64,000 bases of DNA, from the NCBI GenBank assembly GCA_963971225.1, contig OZ020268.1:45682404-45746403 (forward strand). Reading direction: 5' to 3'. The DNA comes from Melieria omissa (lineage: Eukaryota; Arthropoda; Insecta; Diptera; Ulidiidae). Shown here piece by piece: positions 36,525 to 50,014 of the stretch. Numbering within the stretch: position 1 is the stretch's first letter; each line of letters begins with the position of its first letter. A model generated the notes under the pieces. It was not told the origin of the DNA. It ran no database searches and saw only the letters and a list, made by a program, of their open reading frames with translations. The position numbers were made by a program, and so were the translations under genes.

Positions 36525-37045
36525 CGAGTCTTCACTGAAAACGGTATTTTTCAGAAATTCACCACCAGAGTGCGTCTGCCGTACAATCGAAGTTGTGAGG
36601 TTGTCAACTTTGGGGTTTCTACAAAGCAAACATCAACGGGTACTATCCAAACTGCATTAATCTCCCTATTTCGAATAAAATTTTAATTTTTATTGATTTT
36701 TCTTCAAGAAATTTTTCCACCAACGACAAAGCACTAGTTGGATGATTGCCACCAAACGTTGAAAATATCGCAAACTTGCATACGGGTCTTCACTGGAAAC
36801 GGTATTTTTCGTAATGCAAGTTTGCGATACATATTTTAAACGTCATCCAACTAATGCTTTGTCGTTGGTGGACACATTTTTTGAAGATAGCTTCCAAAAA
36901 TCAATAAAAATTACAATTATATTCGAATTAGGGAGATTAAGATTAGTTTCGACAGTACACTTTGATTTTTGCTGCGTAGAAACCCAAAAAATTACAACCT
37001 CTCAAATTCGTTTGTATGGGAAGCGCCCTCTGGAGGTGAATTTCT
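36525..37045. repeat. Long inverted repeat with repeated loop
   Basis: The arms at about 36552-36782 and 36811-37045 are inverted copies of roughly 80-85% identity by eye. Both contain the CCACCAACGACAAAGCA block and GAAATTCACC at their outer ends. The 29-bp loop (TCTTCACTGGAAACGGTATT and neighbours) is nearly repeated immediately outside the left arm at 36525-36551. There is no coding content or clear target duplication. Confidence 0.75.
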
Positions 37046-37109
37046 GAACCTCGATTAATTTTTTTCGATTTTTGCATTTAAAAATTTTGCGATGTTTTCT
37101 CGCTTACTT

Positions 37110-37640
37110 TACAACCACATTTACAAATGGGGGGCCAATTCTATTGAAAATGTCTAGTTTTGTATGACAATCCCCTTAAGAGTTGTAGATAGCGATTACG
37201 TTTGTATAGAAAACACATTTGAAAGGGAAAATAAATAGGGTTCTGTCTTACATTTTATACGTTTGGGGGATAGTTGGGAGCGGTGGGAGCCTATTTTATA
37301 AAAACATTCATTTTGTATGGAAGCCTCCTTAAAGGTTGAAGATAGAGGATGTTATGTTCAAAAGAAACATTCAGAAGGAAAAATTAGTGAGGGTCAGTCT
37401 TAGATGTTAAGCATCTAAGAGCAATTAGGGAGCAGCTGTAAAGGAATTCATCAAATTTTCCAGCACTTTTGGGAACTTTGATCTCAATGAGATACCATTT
37501 AATTCCACTCTAGTCCTCAAATTTTTCAGTTTGGGCACTTTTTCATGAAACAGCATGAAAAATGCTTTTTCCGAAGCATCGAGAACCCATTATTAAGAGT
37601 CACCATACAACCCTAAATCATGTTTAATATAAACAGCTGT
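37110..37640. repeat. Dispersed repeat, copy 1
   Basis: Shares extended similarity with 44815-45190, including GGGAGCCTATTT, TTTGTATGGRAGCC, GAACCCATT and TAAGAGTC blocks in the same order. No terminal repeats or coding capacity. The type of element is unknown. Confidence 0.6.
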
Positions 37641-37644
37641 ATGG

Positions 37645-40600
37645 AGATGGTCATAATTTAGCTCCGATTTCATTGAAATTATTCATTGAACAGTAAGTTC
37701 TTTGCTCATACAATAACTGAATACCGAATTTCATTTATATACATACGACTACTCTTTCTATTCTTGTCACTCCCCTTAAAAGGTATCAGAGAGCAATAAT
37801 CTCTAACAACGAACAATCAACTTTACCACAAATGAAATCGGATACGAACATTAGACGGAGGACTATACTTCCTCTTTTATTGTTCGTATTTTTTGCAAAT
37901 CCTGAGGCATTTTAGAGTTGAAATGTAACTCAAGAGATGCAGTAATGCCGACCACAGTTTCGTAATTCCGTAGCTCATCCATTTTTATCATTGGATGCCA
38001 CCGGAAAACACTGTCGACAGCCACACTTGTTTTTGTTCCTTCCCTCTTACAAGCCAACTGAAAAATGTATCTTTTACTTGAAAGCTTTTCTTTTGAAATA
38101 ACTAATCCTAATCCTAATCCAGATTACCTACAGACCAACATTTTTCCGTTTCTGAGCAATTTAAAAATTTATAAAAAAAAATTAATGATGCAGAGTAAAA
38201 TTTTCTTGTAAGATACTTTATTACTTATTTCATTTATAAGAAAAATTTTAAGCCTGTGATGAAATTTTTGGTTGGTGCCCAATTACAGACGCATTTTAAG
38301 AATCTTCCTATAAATGTAATGAAAACTTGTTAAAAACAAAATAATATCAGTTTGAAGAGTATCAGTAGTCAGCTCGGAGATTTGGCTCGACGTACTTTCA
38401 ACAAGGCTCCGCCTTGCCGAACAGTTCTTTGAATTCCAAGCTGCAATAATTCTCATTTATAAACTCTCAATCGTCTCATATTGTTTGTTTTCAACAAATA
38501 TTCTGCGCACCTTTACTGATAGAAACCTTTCAAAACTCTTCCACTCTGCATCATTAGATTTTTCTTAAATTTCTTAAATCGTTCAGAAGCGGCAAAATGT
38601 TTACGCCTCTATACGCCTTTTGGTAAAAAGGGGACACATTATATGATTATCACGTTTTCCCTATCTTCCCAATTCAGTCTTCGTCTCACAAGCCTCACGC
38701 CAAAGTGCAGTTTATGAGAAAAAAGTGATCTATTATCAAAATGGCAGCAAAAAATTTACAAAGCAAACTTTTGCCCGCAGCGCCCACAAATAGGCTACAA
38801 AAAGTAAATTTCCATGTATTTCCACAATTACGCATATTTAGACAGTCCCAAACATATTTCTGAAAGAAAAACAGCAAGAGGCGAACCAAAAAGCGAGACG
38901 CCAACGCAGCGAAATCAAGAAACCAGGCAACAATGTTCAAAACAAAAAAAGTCGCAACTCAAAGTAGCGCGGCAGTAAAAAGGCAAACACGAGAATTATT
39001 TCGGCGACAACGACAAAAAATTGTCCTAGTCACTGATGCGGTGACTAGCCGAAAAGTATGCTGACATTATGCGCGTAACTCTGTGTGTGTGTGTGTGACA
39101 CGACGCTCCATTTTCATTGTGGGCTACACATAAATTTTCTGCGTCGTGATTGCACGCATATTTCTTTTGTGCTCTTCCGCTTGTAAAGTGCTACTTACTC
39201 TGGTTGTGTTGGTTTTATTTATGTTTGTTGTTTTTATTGTTGTTGCTGCAGTTGGTTGATGGGCTGGTTAGTGACGCCTGTGTTGGCTTTCTTAAAATGC
39301 GTAAAAATTGATGCGCTGCCATCGGAAATGGACAAAGCAAACAATGAAAACAAGTGGGGGAAGAAAACGACAAGTAGAAGCAAGAAATGGAATATAGACA
39401 TTGCATGAAGTAAATTGCGGTGAAGTAAACACGGCGCAATGCAAAGAAAATTAACAAAACACAAGTAACAAAAAAAGTAAACATGAAGCGCAGCAAGAGA
39501 GGGAAGTGTAGAGGAGAAGATGTGTTGTAATAAATTTCAAAGTAAGATGGCGTAAAATATGGAAAATGGCAGAAATGTTACGTTTTGATGAGTCGAACAC
39601 GCGTGCTTTCAAGATTTTCCTGTATGTTGTGTATGTGTGTGTGTGTATGGGTGTGAATTTGTATACATGTGCTTCAATAAACATTTGTAGACATTATGAG
39701 CCACGTTTCGGTCGTGTCTTGTCAAGTGAGGCGAAATATTGATTAATGCAATGCGTAGCTGATGAAGATGTTTTATGTCTTTGGCTGAGTCCAACTTTAT
39801 GACACACATGTCCTGAAGTGCACGTCTTGACGTTTTGGTAGGCCAAGTGTGAGTTGATGTGCTTCTAAAAAGGGCGGATTTTCCAGTGCTTGACTGACAC
39901 CTAAGGCGAAAAAGTAAAGTAAAATGTGTTCATAAAGTGTTTATTTAACATTCGACGTAGAACTTTTGTGTGTTTGGAGTAATTGAAATTATTTAAACAA
40001 ACGTTTGGATCTAATTTGCTTTCCTTATTCACCTTTTCTTTGTTTAGCCATTGTAGAGCGCAGACAATTTTAGTTCATAAAAATCAATTGAAATAGGTAC
40101 GCGAATGTTTGTCTTTTCCACAAGACAATTTTTCTTGAAATTTATTTTCATTTTTCTACACAGTCTTCTTATAAGAAAATTTGTTGCTCATTTTCGGTCT
40201 AATAATAGTAAACATAGCTTTCTCGTGTTTAAATCTTGATTCAATATGAGAAAAAAACATTTTTTCGACATATTCATAGCATCTGGCATTTCTCTCGGCT
40301 TAATTGGAGGCAGTAGCGAACACAGGTTTTAAATTTGGGGAGGGGATTCTGTACGTAACTTTTGTGCCCAATACCACTAGAAACTATATTTACCACCCAA
40401 AATTTTTGCAAAATACAGATACATATTTGGGAGGCCTTTGAACATCCAAAACCTTTTTTGCATCCATGTTGATTGTCAGTGGTTGCAGTGTTTAGACGTC
40501 CCAAATGGTCATCGTCTACCAAGTGGGTTCTGTCGCATTTAACTTCAGCTGCTCATAATTTTCTGATGGTTTGTAGTCCCTGTACATATCATCCAACTTA

Positions 40601-41164
40601 AATACAAATATTTGATGGTTACGTACTCGATTTGTTTCATTTTCACAAAAACAATCACACCAGCTCACTCAAACCTTTGTGAAAAAACAAATTTAATGAC
40701 TCCATACTTTTTTTTTTCTTTTTTTTTTCTATTTTTCTATTTTCACAAAAACACTCATATTGACTGATTGAAACCATTGTGAAACAGCAAATTTAATCAC
40801 TCCATACTTGATTTTTGCTATTTTAACAAAAACGCTTATATTGATTGAGTCAAACAATATCGATTGACTGAAATCAAACAACAACTGCTGATCTCAAATG
40901 GAAGTTTTAGTGAGTATCTTTCAAAAGAGGCGTAAACAGATTCCCTACCTTTTGTTAGAAAAGTGCTGCCAACTTCATGTTGATCTACCCTCGTATAGAA
41001 CATCTGCTCCATAGTTGCACCAGAGATCTATAAAGATATAGATTTGTATGAAATTTTCCAGTAGTCATTAAGTCAATAAAACTCCGCATACTTCCAGCTC
41101 AGCTTAGTAGAGTTTTGACTTCCCGTTCAAATTAACCAAACTTTTGTTTCACTAATCGGTTACT
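37645..41164. other. Long non-coding stretch
   Basis: No gene or bounded element in 3.5 kb. TG microsatellites lie near 39082-39099 and 39630-39650. 40620-40850 holds two or three degenerate direct repeats of a TTTTCACAAAAACACTCATA type. Confidence 0.4.
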
Positions 41165-41720
41165 CGGTTACTGTTTCCCTAGAGACTTAAATCTTGCCCT
41201 TGCCAAAGCTGGGCAGTGACAGAGGGAGGGGTTTGGTCTCTCTTTCTCATCTAAATTCCCACAGCTCCTACAGTGGGTATTGAAGGGGATGCTTAGCCTC
41301 TCCGCATGTGGACCTATGGTCCAGTGGCCTGTGATAACCGCCGTAAGCCTAGCGACGTCCGTACGAGATTTGTAGATAAGCTCGCGGGATCTCTGCTCGT
41401 TGTAGGAGGGCCACGTCTCTCGCGAGGTACGACAGGAAGTCAGCGACTTCCACCTCCGATTGGCAAGACTGAGATAGTGTAGATAGCAGCCCCTCCTGAC
41501 AACTTCCAAAGGCGTCGCAACCGAGACACGCAGTGATGCATCAAGCGAGGCCGCTGAGCGCGGCAATTCGTCCGCTCTCTCATTCCCTTCAATGTTCCTA
41601 TGGCCAGGAACCCAGATAAGGGTGATATCAGCACAACAACTTAGCGCGCCCTGAGCCGTCTTACATTCCTCAATCAGCCTTGACTTGACCGTGGTAGATT
41701 GTAGAACCTTTATTGCTCAA
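41165..41720 (-). pseudogene. LINE RNase H / terminal domain fragment
   Basis: The minus strand reads AIKVLQSTTVKSRLIEECKT, then ITLIWVPGHRNIEGNERADE, and in a shifted frame DVARLTAVITGHWTIGPHAE and CRSCGNLDEKE. The same blocks occur in the LINE at 31510-32448, so the two are related families. At least one frameshift separates the RNase H and terminal parts. Its 5' end abuts the inverted TIR-element copy at about 41722, suggesting a truncated LINE that inserted into it. Confidence 0.82.
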
Positions 41721-41721
41721 G

Positions 41722-41985
41722 TACTACTTTACCGTTATATTTTTCTTCTTTTCGCAACTATTCGCTGAATCGCTCGTCACATGCGGAATGTGTCATACAC
41801 CACTTTTCCCTGGGTTGAGTTTAATTGCGCGAGTTGCTTAGTTCATTTTGTGCATTTTAAAACCGAACTGACTCGCTACGTGTCAAAACACGTTTGAACA
41901 ACTCGTCGCTTTTGCTCGCCATCCCCATTCTCTCGGCCTAGTACCATTTTTATGTCTCGTCACTCTACTCGTTACGTGTAATCAT
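41722..41985. mobile_element. Partial copy of the GATTACACG TIR element
   Basis: Reverse-complement match to about 2972-3160, from GTACTACTTTACCGTTAT to the end CGTTACGTGTAATCATGCC. The left part is missing beyond the LINE fragment. Confidence 0.7.
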
Positions 41986-41989
41986 GCCT

Positions 41990-42255
41990 TTACTCATAGC
42001 CTTATCTCTGCTACTTCGTGTTTCACCTTTGCTTCTCAAATCTTCCTTCTGCGCTGTACCCTTCTGCCTTTTATACTTGTTTGCTTCTAGTGCAGCTCAT
42101 CCCCGAACATTCCAGTATGGCCTCAAGTTGTTCTCCAATATCACAGTACCGATTGTTCCATCGAAATTACCATTGTCCCTAAAAGTATGCCATGCTCGGA
42201 GCGCAACTCGTGCACTCAGTCTTTCCTCGCCATTTCACAGTGACGGCGCGCATTA
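41990..42255 (-). repeat. Possible LTR-derived repeat
   Basis: The minus strand contains TATAAAAGGCAGAAGGGTAC and GAGGCCATACTGGAATGTTC, both shared in order and spacing with 18481-18560. It may be a fragment of the same LTR family. No partner LTR seen. Confidence 0.35.
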
Positions 42256-43660
42256 ACGTCGCAATATAGTATCTCTCCTTAAAAAAGTATAGATTTTTGG
42301 AAATCACTGCCAGACAATGCATTCTTTCACGACGCAAAAAGTAATTTGGCAGCGATTGAACTTCTAATCGCAGCATTGCATTGAAGTCAGTTTTATTACT
42401 CTTTGCTGAATTTTACTTGAAAATTTATTTAATTTTTTATTATTGAGAACATTTTACTGTTTTTTTTTATTGAAAAGTTGCTGTATTTCTTTGCGCCAAA
42501 CTTTACGTCTTCCGAACACACTGACACACAAATGGGGCAGCAAGCAGCGCTGCGGCCATAAACCAATGCAGCGGTAACAGTACCAATGGCAACAACAACA
42601 ACAACGACTGCACAAACTAAAAAGTGCAGATTGTGTTTAAGTTTTCGCTTTTATGTTGGCTGCTCGTTGCGTGAGAGAAAAGATGTAAAAATCGTTTATA
42701 ACAACAAAAGTTTTTGATTTTTTTTCAACGCCCACTGTGCAAATGCTTTGAGATTTGTATGAGTTTGTGGCCCATTCGCTGCAAAAGTCGTCAGCAGCAA
42801 GTTTTGTTAGAAGATTGTAGAATCGTAGAAAGCGCCGAAAAAGCAAGTGGCACGAATAGTTTTGCTGAAATGTAAGCAGAGATTTTTAAGCAGAAAATGA
42901 AGCTGCTTCAGGCGCACGCAACAACAAGAAGAAGGAAAGAAGTTTTTTTTTTAATATTGTGGAATTGTAAAACTTTACTCGGAAGAGATATACAAATTTA
43001 AAATTTATTTTCATTTGTTCTTTAAAAATAAGAATTTAGTACATTTAGTTTTGCTCACCACTCAGCTTTTGAGATTTTTAAAATTTTTTCAGATTTTTAC
43101 CATTAATTTTTACACTAAATCCGAAGCATAACATTTGAGAGAGATATACAATTTTTTAATTTATTTTAATTTGCTCCTTGAAAATAAAAACAATTAATTT
43201 AGTTTTTGCTCACCAAACAGTTCCTTAGATTTTTCAAATTTTTTCAGATTTTTACCATTAATTTTTATACTAAATCATGACATGAATTGAATGAATTATG
43301 TCCAGGCTTTAATATCCATGGCCACGTCAATTGGTAATTTATCATTAGCCCTCAGTCACTGGCAGCTTATTTTGTCTGTTGCCTTGTTTAGTTCTACGTC
43401 TTTTAGTTATTCGTTTTACGAGACGTCCAACATGCCGCAAGTTGCCCTCGTAAGTAGCGTTGCTACAAATTAAATTAAATTTGTTGTTGCATTGGCATTG
43501 GCAAACCTTGTGTAATTTGCAATGGTTAAATAAATTGAATGTTGTGGTTGAATTTTCCACAAACTGTACCTACATGGAAACGAACAACAAAAACACACAC
43601 ACACATACACATACACACTTGTTTTAACATCTTCATGCACATTTTGCCCTTCACTGCCTT
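42256..43660. other. Non-coding stretch
   Basis: Contains two degenerate direct copies of a ~130-bp block (42985-43115 and 43140-43275, both with TTTTTCAGATTTTTACCATT). No gene recognised. Confidence 0.45.
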
Positions 43661-44712
43661 CCCTACAAGGAGACTACCGGTCATATGACTACCCTACAAG
43701 GAGACTACCGGTCATATGACTAGTTATATAACCGGTATACATAACCAACATATCGGTTATATTTCTAGTCAGATTTGTTCTAGCAGTGTGAAAAATCTGA
43801 CTAGTCCTTTTGTGTACGTGTGACTTGATTTTGTGTCCGTGTGATTTGATATCACCTTCTAACGCATGCACTCTGAAACCTTGGCAAACGTACAGCTGCC
43901 TCGCTTACTCACATGGAGTCTCGCATGTACCATTCAGTTACGTCTTACCGACAAACCGGTCAGACCTATCTGGTAGGCATAACGTATGAATCGGTATGTC
44001 TACCGTAACAATCAGTTACGTCTAACCGACAAACCGGTCATACCTATCTGGTAGACATAACGTACGATTCGGTATGTCTACCAGATAGGTCTAACCGGTT
44101 TGTCGGTTAGATGTACCTGATAGTCATTACGTAAATATACATTAAAACTATTTGGACGATTAGTTTAAAAAAATGTATTTGGCTATCATAAAAAAGAAAT
44201 ACAAAGAGGAAAAGCGAGAAAGACACACAAAAAAAACACAACATTTCTTCCGGCGCCTTTGGTTTTAGCCTCCAGGGTTCTTTTGTTGAATTATCCATAT
44301 CCATGCTTCGGAAAAGATCTATATAGAACAATCATGAAATAATAATTCAATTTAATGTTATTTTTTAGTCAAGTAAATATTTTATTACCTTCAAAACGTT
44401 CCACAAAAATAAATTCGTCAGCGGACGCTTGCCTGACGTACCAGTTGAAGTCTTCGCGTGAACTACGACATTTTGGGCATAAAATCAAGTGGCACGCCAC
44501 GTTTATATCGTTATCTCACTCTTTCATACAGAGAATATGGAAGGTACTAATGCAAATATATTCTTTCATTCCCACTTACTGGAAAAAATCCCAAAATGTG
44601 AAATGCAGATTTGTATGTGTTAGTGAGATTTGGGAAATTTTTATGCATGTGTTAGTTTTTAGACAAATTTTGAACTTTTTTCTGGAGTTTCGGTTAGGCA
44701 TTCCTTGTAGGG
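43661..44712. mobile_element. Possible TIR element, ends CCCTACAAGGA
   Basis: Eleven-base inverted ends CCCTACAAGGA lie at 43661 and, in reverse, at 44712. Inside are a 31-bp tandem duplication at 43661-43722 (CTACCGGTCATATGACTA) and two ~78-bp direct repeats starting at 43935 and 44013 with ACCGACAAACCGGTC. The second repeat is followed by an inverted partial copy to about 44118. No target duplication or transposase was found, so the element boundaries are tentative. Confidence 0.42.
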
Positions 44713-44770
44713 AAGTGCATCTTCAACCACGCTTCACAGCGCTTCGATTCCCCTTTTATAAGAAGAAGAG

Positions 44771-44818
44771 TTTAGATTAAAATTAAAATTAGATTAAAAT
44801 TAAAATTAGATTAAAATT
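44771..44818. repeat. Short minisatellite
   Basis: Three units of AGATTAAAATTAAAATT. Confidence 0.75.
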
Positions 44819-45190
44819 ATAACCTGGGCAACCTGGGAGCAGTGGGAGCCTATTTAAAAAAAAATATCATTTTGTATGGGAGCCCCATTAAGGGTTGGAG
44901 ATAGGGTATAAATATGGTTGAAAAACTAGTTCAGTAGAGAAAACTAGTGGGGTTCATTCATACATTTTAACCCTCTAGAAGCAACTTCTGACCAGATGTG
45001 GAGCAATTTGTCGAATTTCCCAGCTTTTTTGTGAACTTTGACATCGATGCGACGCCATTTAGCCCCACCCTAGCCCCAAAATTTGTTGATTCATGCACTT
45101 TTTCACCAAACCGCATAAAATGAGAGACTGCAGAGCATCGATAACCCATTCTTAAGAGTCTCCATTCAACACTAAATCGTGTGTAATGTA
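44815..45190. repeat. Dispersed repeat, copy 2
   Basis: Second copy of the repeat at 37110-37640, in the same orientation, with matching blocks in the same order. Confidence 0.6.
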
Positions 45191-45194
45191 GATA

Positions 45195-47544
45195 TTATAG
45201 ATCCCTTTAGTTCCTTGCACTGAAGTATACTTTAAGGGGCAAAGAAAATTGAAGAAGTTGTAATCATTTTCAAATTGTATTCTTAACTGAGACCATATTT
45301 TCATATCGAATATTTTTTCTAAATTTTTGTAATGTTAGTTTTTTAATTTTTTTCAAAAATTATATTTAAAAAAGAATGTTTTTATGTGACTTTGTCGCAT
45401 AATTCGCGAAATAGCATTTGTTAGTCAGCTTTGAGTGGTCGATTGTTTGTGGCTAAGTGTTGCCAGATACCAGAAATGACTTTCTCCTTAATCTTAAACA
45501 AACATTGAAACTTGCGCCCAATGTTAAAAAATCTCCTAAAATTTTTTTTTAATTTACGTAATTTTTAATTAAACTTCCCATAAAAATAAAAATATATACT
45601 TACCTAGTTATAATTTTTTTTATGTAGACTATTTTATTCATCTTCAGCTAAACAGCAAAAACTTAGCAAAAGCAAAGCTTATAACAAATAAATTAAATAA
45701 AAAATAAATAAAAAAAAAATCAATTTTTGGCGGGATTTCATTATGACAGCAACAAGAGAAAGAACGAGATAGAACGAGCTTACATTTTGTAAGCTTAAAA
45801 ATTGTTAACACATTGGGGTGCTTTGACTATTAAAATAGTTGCCAACATATGTTTTGTTGCCTTCATTATCCAAAAATCTCGCGAAAATCCACTAAGGATC
45901 AGAAAAATACCCAAACATAAAATATAAATCTCCTAAACAATTCTTCCTCCTTAAAATTCTCCTAAAAGGCCAAGAATCTCCTAAATCAAGGAGGCAATCT
46001 CTTGATCTGGCAACACTGTTGTGGCTTACTTGACTTGCTCGGAGTGGCTTGAGCCCTTAAAAGAAGTTGTAACATTAACCAAAACTCCACATAGAAGCTT
46101 CACTAAACATTTAAAACACTTCTCAGCAGGAAGTTGAAATCACCTAAGTTGATTCCTAGACAAATCTTCTTCATAACACTTCTCCCAAGAATCGAGACTC
46201 TATCAAATGTAGAAGAAAATCTACTAATTTAGCAACATTTGAACTTTGCATTTTCCTGAATACATTTTAATTCAGTACTTTATTTAGTATTTTGAGTCCT
46301 GAAAGATGTAAATAATAGAAAATATACGAAACCAATATTCACATTAATTGCAAAATTCCATGAATTATTATTATGATTATTTTTATAACAAATATGTTCA
46401 CTTTTTGCTTTTTAGCCCTTCAGCTCAGCTCTCATTATTCGCTTTTTGAAATGTCATTTCATTTGATGGATTGTTTGGTGAACATGCAGGCAATATGTAA
46501 TTTTTTTAAATAAGGAAAATATACATTTTGTTTGCTATTTGACATTAAAGCAGATTTATGCATGACTTTTTCGTAATTTGTATGCACAAAGCATGCGTCT
46601 GCGAAATGGAATGAGCACAACGATGGCAACAAATGTGAGCTGAAGCGCAGCAAATATTTTCATAACCAGAATTTATTTTGCATGCCGCAATTTGGTTTCA
46701 ACAACGGAAAATGTTCATTCTCAGCTTAAATGTGAATTTCTAGCTAAAAAAATATTACAAAATACAATTAAATATCTTAAATTTGGTGAATTTCAGCAGC
46801 TCCAATTCAATTGAAAATGTCTGCTGACTGCGAAAGACTTAACATGATCACTGTATTTTCATTTTGAAAGGAGCAAACACATTGCCTCCGTGAAGCCATG
46901 TGTGCGATTCGTATTCATGGCAGCTCCCAAGGACATTTTTCGGTTGGTTCGCGTGCATACGAAATCCAACTTAACCCATGAAAGCTACCACAGACGCAGA
47001 CATTGGCGGCGGCACATGTCGGCGTATCATACACCCTCTTCCTCACCATTAACATCAACAACGCCACCTCAACAACACCAACATCACCACCAACTCACCG
47101 ACAGCACCTCCCTCCACCCCTAACCCCTGGGCGTTGAGTTCTCAACGCACGTTCGAGTTTCGTTCGTTCGTTTATTGCGAAAGCGACTTTCAGTCATTCT
47201 ATCTTTTTTGCTTGAATACTTGGTTCGCTTTTTGCTTTTGCGCTTCGCACAATAATTCTCAAGTGACATTGTTGTTGTTGTTGTATGGGCCCATATGTGG
47301 GTGTAAACAATTATTGCCGTGTATAATAAATGAAAGCAATAGTCGTAGGCAATGAAAAAGTATACACAATTATTTCATACCATATGTCACTTTATTTTTA
47401 TTTATCGACAATTCACTGTAGAATTGAAATCTGCATTATTTGTTTGGATTTTTTTCGACTTCAATATGAACCCACACAATGTTGTTTGTCGATGGAAAAA
47501 TTTAACAAATTTAAATATTTAATAGAGTAGGTTAAATATTTTAC
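45195..47544. other. Non-coding stretch
   Basis: No gene or bounded element recognised. 46890-47130 is GC-richer with CAAC-type repeats and open frames lacking recognisable domains. Confidence 0.4.
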
Positions 47545-47917
47545 TTAAAATAAAATAAAATGAAATAAAATAAAATAAAATAAAATAAAATAAAATAAAA
47601 TAAAATAAAGTAAAATAAAATAAAATAAAATAAAATAAAATAAAATAAAATAAAATAAAATAAAATAAAATAAAATAAAATAAAATAAAGCGAAATAAAA
47701 TAAAACATAATAAAATAAAATAAAATATAATAAATAAAATAAAATAAAATAAAATAAAATAAAATAATATAAAATAAAATAAAATAAAATAAAATAAACA
47801 AAATAAACAAAAAAATAAAATAAAATAAAGTAAAATAAAATAAAAACAAATAAAATAAAATAAAATAAAATAAAATAAAATAAAATAAAATAAAACAAAT
47901 TAAAATAAAATAAAATA
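47545..47917. repeat. AAAAT pentanucleotide array
   Basis: About 370 bp of TAAAA repeats with scattered variants, similar to 7197-7464. Long antisense frames of LFYF repeats are artefacts. Confidence 0.92.
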
Positions 47918-49009
47918 AAAAAACAAAAATTACGTCCACAAAGCGTTGACATTGAGCCGCTGGCAATGGCAAGAAATTTATTCACTATAATTTTAGCCAT
48001 AAACCGCAAAAACTTAATACGAAATTACTGGGAAATTCAATTCGAGCACGCAATAAACGCAAAACATTACCTTACAGCAACAACAAAACCCCTGCGCGTT
48101 GGCTCGTATATAAAAGAAACCCTGTGTGTGGAACACTGGTTCGTTGAAAAGGTAGCTGGTTGACCTAACTGAACACATGGAGCGTACGCAACGCAAAACT
48201 GTAACAACAAACATCATTTATTTATATATAATACACATGCACACATATGCGGAGCTCCGTTTAACTATATTCAACACGATTCTGAGTGCACAACCAGCCA
48301 CACCGCCACAACCCATCCATCAATGCCTCGCGCTGTGCTTTATGTGCGTGTGTGCATTGCGTATGCATGTGTATGTATGTTTGTGCAGGTAAATGTTGTG
48401 TATTCGTGAGCTAATAAAAGTAAGCGAAAAGTACAACAGTGCTTAAAGAACATTTTATCACTCACAGTTTGTGCGTTTAAATGCTACCAGTGCCGTATGG
48501 AAGCATTTTTGTTGCATTTATTGCAAATTGAGTAAACTATATTAAATACAAAAATATAATTCTTGATTTTTATTTGTTGCTACTACTTGTGTTGTAATTA
48601 AAAAAAAAAACGTTTACTCACTTTAGTTCTATTATTTTGATTTTCTACGTTAATTTCCTTCATACAATTTTGTTTAGTTAAAATAAAATCCTAATTTTCT
48701 ATGTTTTCTAAAAAAAGATTTGCTGTCCGTGTTTTAACGACAAAATTCGGATATCGCACAAATAAAGTCGTGTTGAGGTTTAAAAAAACATTCAAACATT
48801 GTTCTGCAATTGAAACAGAAACAAATGAAATGTACACACATTTTTAGTGTTACTGGCACATTAAGGAAAACTTTTCTCAAATGCAAAAAAAAATCAAAAA
48901 CCAAATCGTTTAGCAGGAAAATGTGCTGATAAGAAGCTTCTTTGTCTGTAAAGGAGGAAGAGATTATCGTATAACTTGTTTTGACAGTCGACGCATATGC
49001 GGTACGAAG
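47918..49009. other. Non-coding stretch
   Basis: No gene recognised. A TATATAAAAG motif at 48107-48116 resembles a TATA box, but nothing downstream supports a gene. Confidence 0.4.
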
Positions 49010-50014
49010 TTTCCTTAACCCTTTGTTGACCTCATTAGATTGTTATGAAATAATATAGGTAAGTATTATTTATCATTTGAAGTGTTTTCACCACATTATA
49101 AGCAAATAAACCTATTAAAACATGTTTCCTATACAAACTCTTAACCCATCGTTGACCCATCAGATTTCAAATTTCAAAAAAATGAAAAACATTTTCTCAT
49201 TATTTTTTATTCCAAGTGCTTTTACCAAGTTTGAAGGCAAATGGTTCATAAATTCATGTTTCTCCTTACTTCCTACTTTTAACCTATCGCTGACCCCTCA
49301 AATTTTGATTAAAAAAATTGAAACATTGCGTGATTGTTTTTTGTTTACAAAAGTTTTTATCAAGTTTGAAGTAAACAAACTCTTAACCCTTAGTTTTCCC
49401 TGTTCAATTGGGATTTTCCAAAAAGCTATAAATATGTGTCTATTTATTTCTCGTTTGAAGTGCTCTTGCTAAGTTTGAAGCCAAAAAACCCACTAAATAA
49501 GGTTTGTCCAAACAAACTTTTAACCATTGGTTTTCCTCGTAAGATTTAAATTAAAAAAAAATGAGAAAGTCGTATCGAATTATTTTATTTTGAAGTACTA
49601 TTTTTGAAGTACGTTCTCCAAATTTGAAGTCAAAAGGCGTAAAAAATCATGTTTCATCATACAAACTTTTAACCCTTGGTCAAACCCATGGTATATGAGA
49701 AACACGTGACATATTACTTTTAATTTCCTGTGTTTTCACCAACTTTGAACTCAATGGGCTCAACGACCCCGAAATTTTGATTTTCGAAGAACTAAAAAAT
49801 TCGCGTAGAATTATTTGAATTACTATCACCAAGTTCCAGATCAATAGGTCCATTAAATGGCGTTTCTTCATACAACACGTTAATCTAAGTTCGGGTCTTT
49901 CAGACCTCGAATTTCAAAAAATTCCATCTTAACGGAGGTTAATTTTTCACAATGTACCTACAGTTCAAATTTTTCATGTTTGTAGCTTTAGTGGTTTGGA
50001 TGATAAATCATTCA
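49010..50014. repeat. Degenerate ~130-bp tandem repeat, array B
   Basis: Same family and orientation as array A. Repeat landmarks (GTTTGAAG variants) occur at about 49097, 49228, 49360, 49476, 49621, 49742 and 49832, each followed by TACAAACTTTTAACCC-type sequence. Its right edge continues at 50794-50830 after the inserted element. Confidence 0.75.

Noticed and set aside
47541..48009. Two overlapping antisense frames of 143 and 154 codons
   Set aside because: Both are translations of the AAAAT array.
48107..48116. TATATAAAAG promoter
   Set aside because: The motif alone in AT-rich DNA is weak, and no downstream coding sequence supports it.
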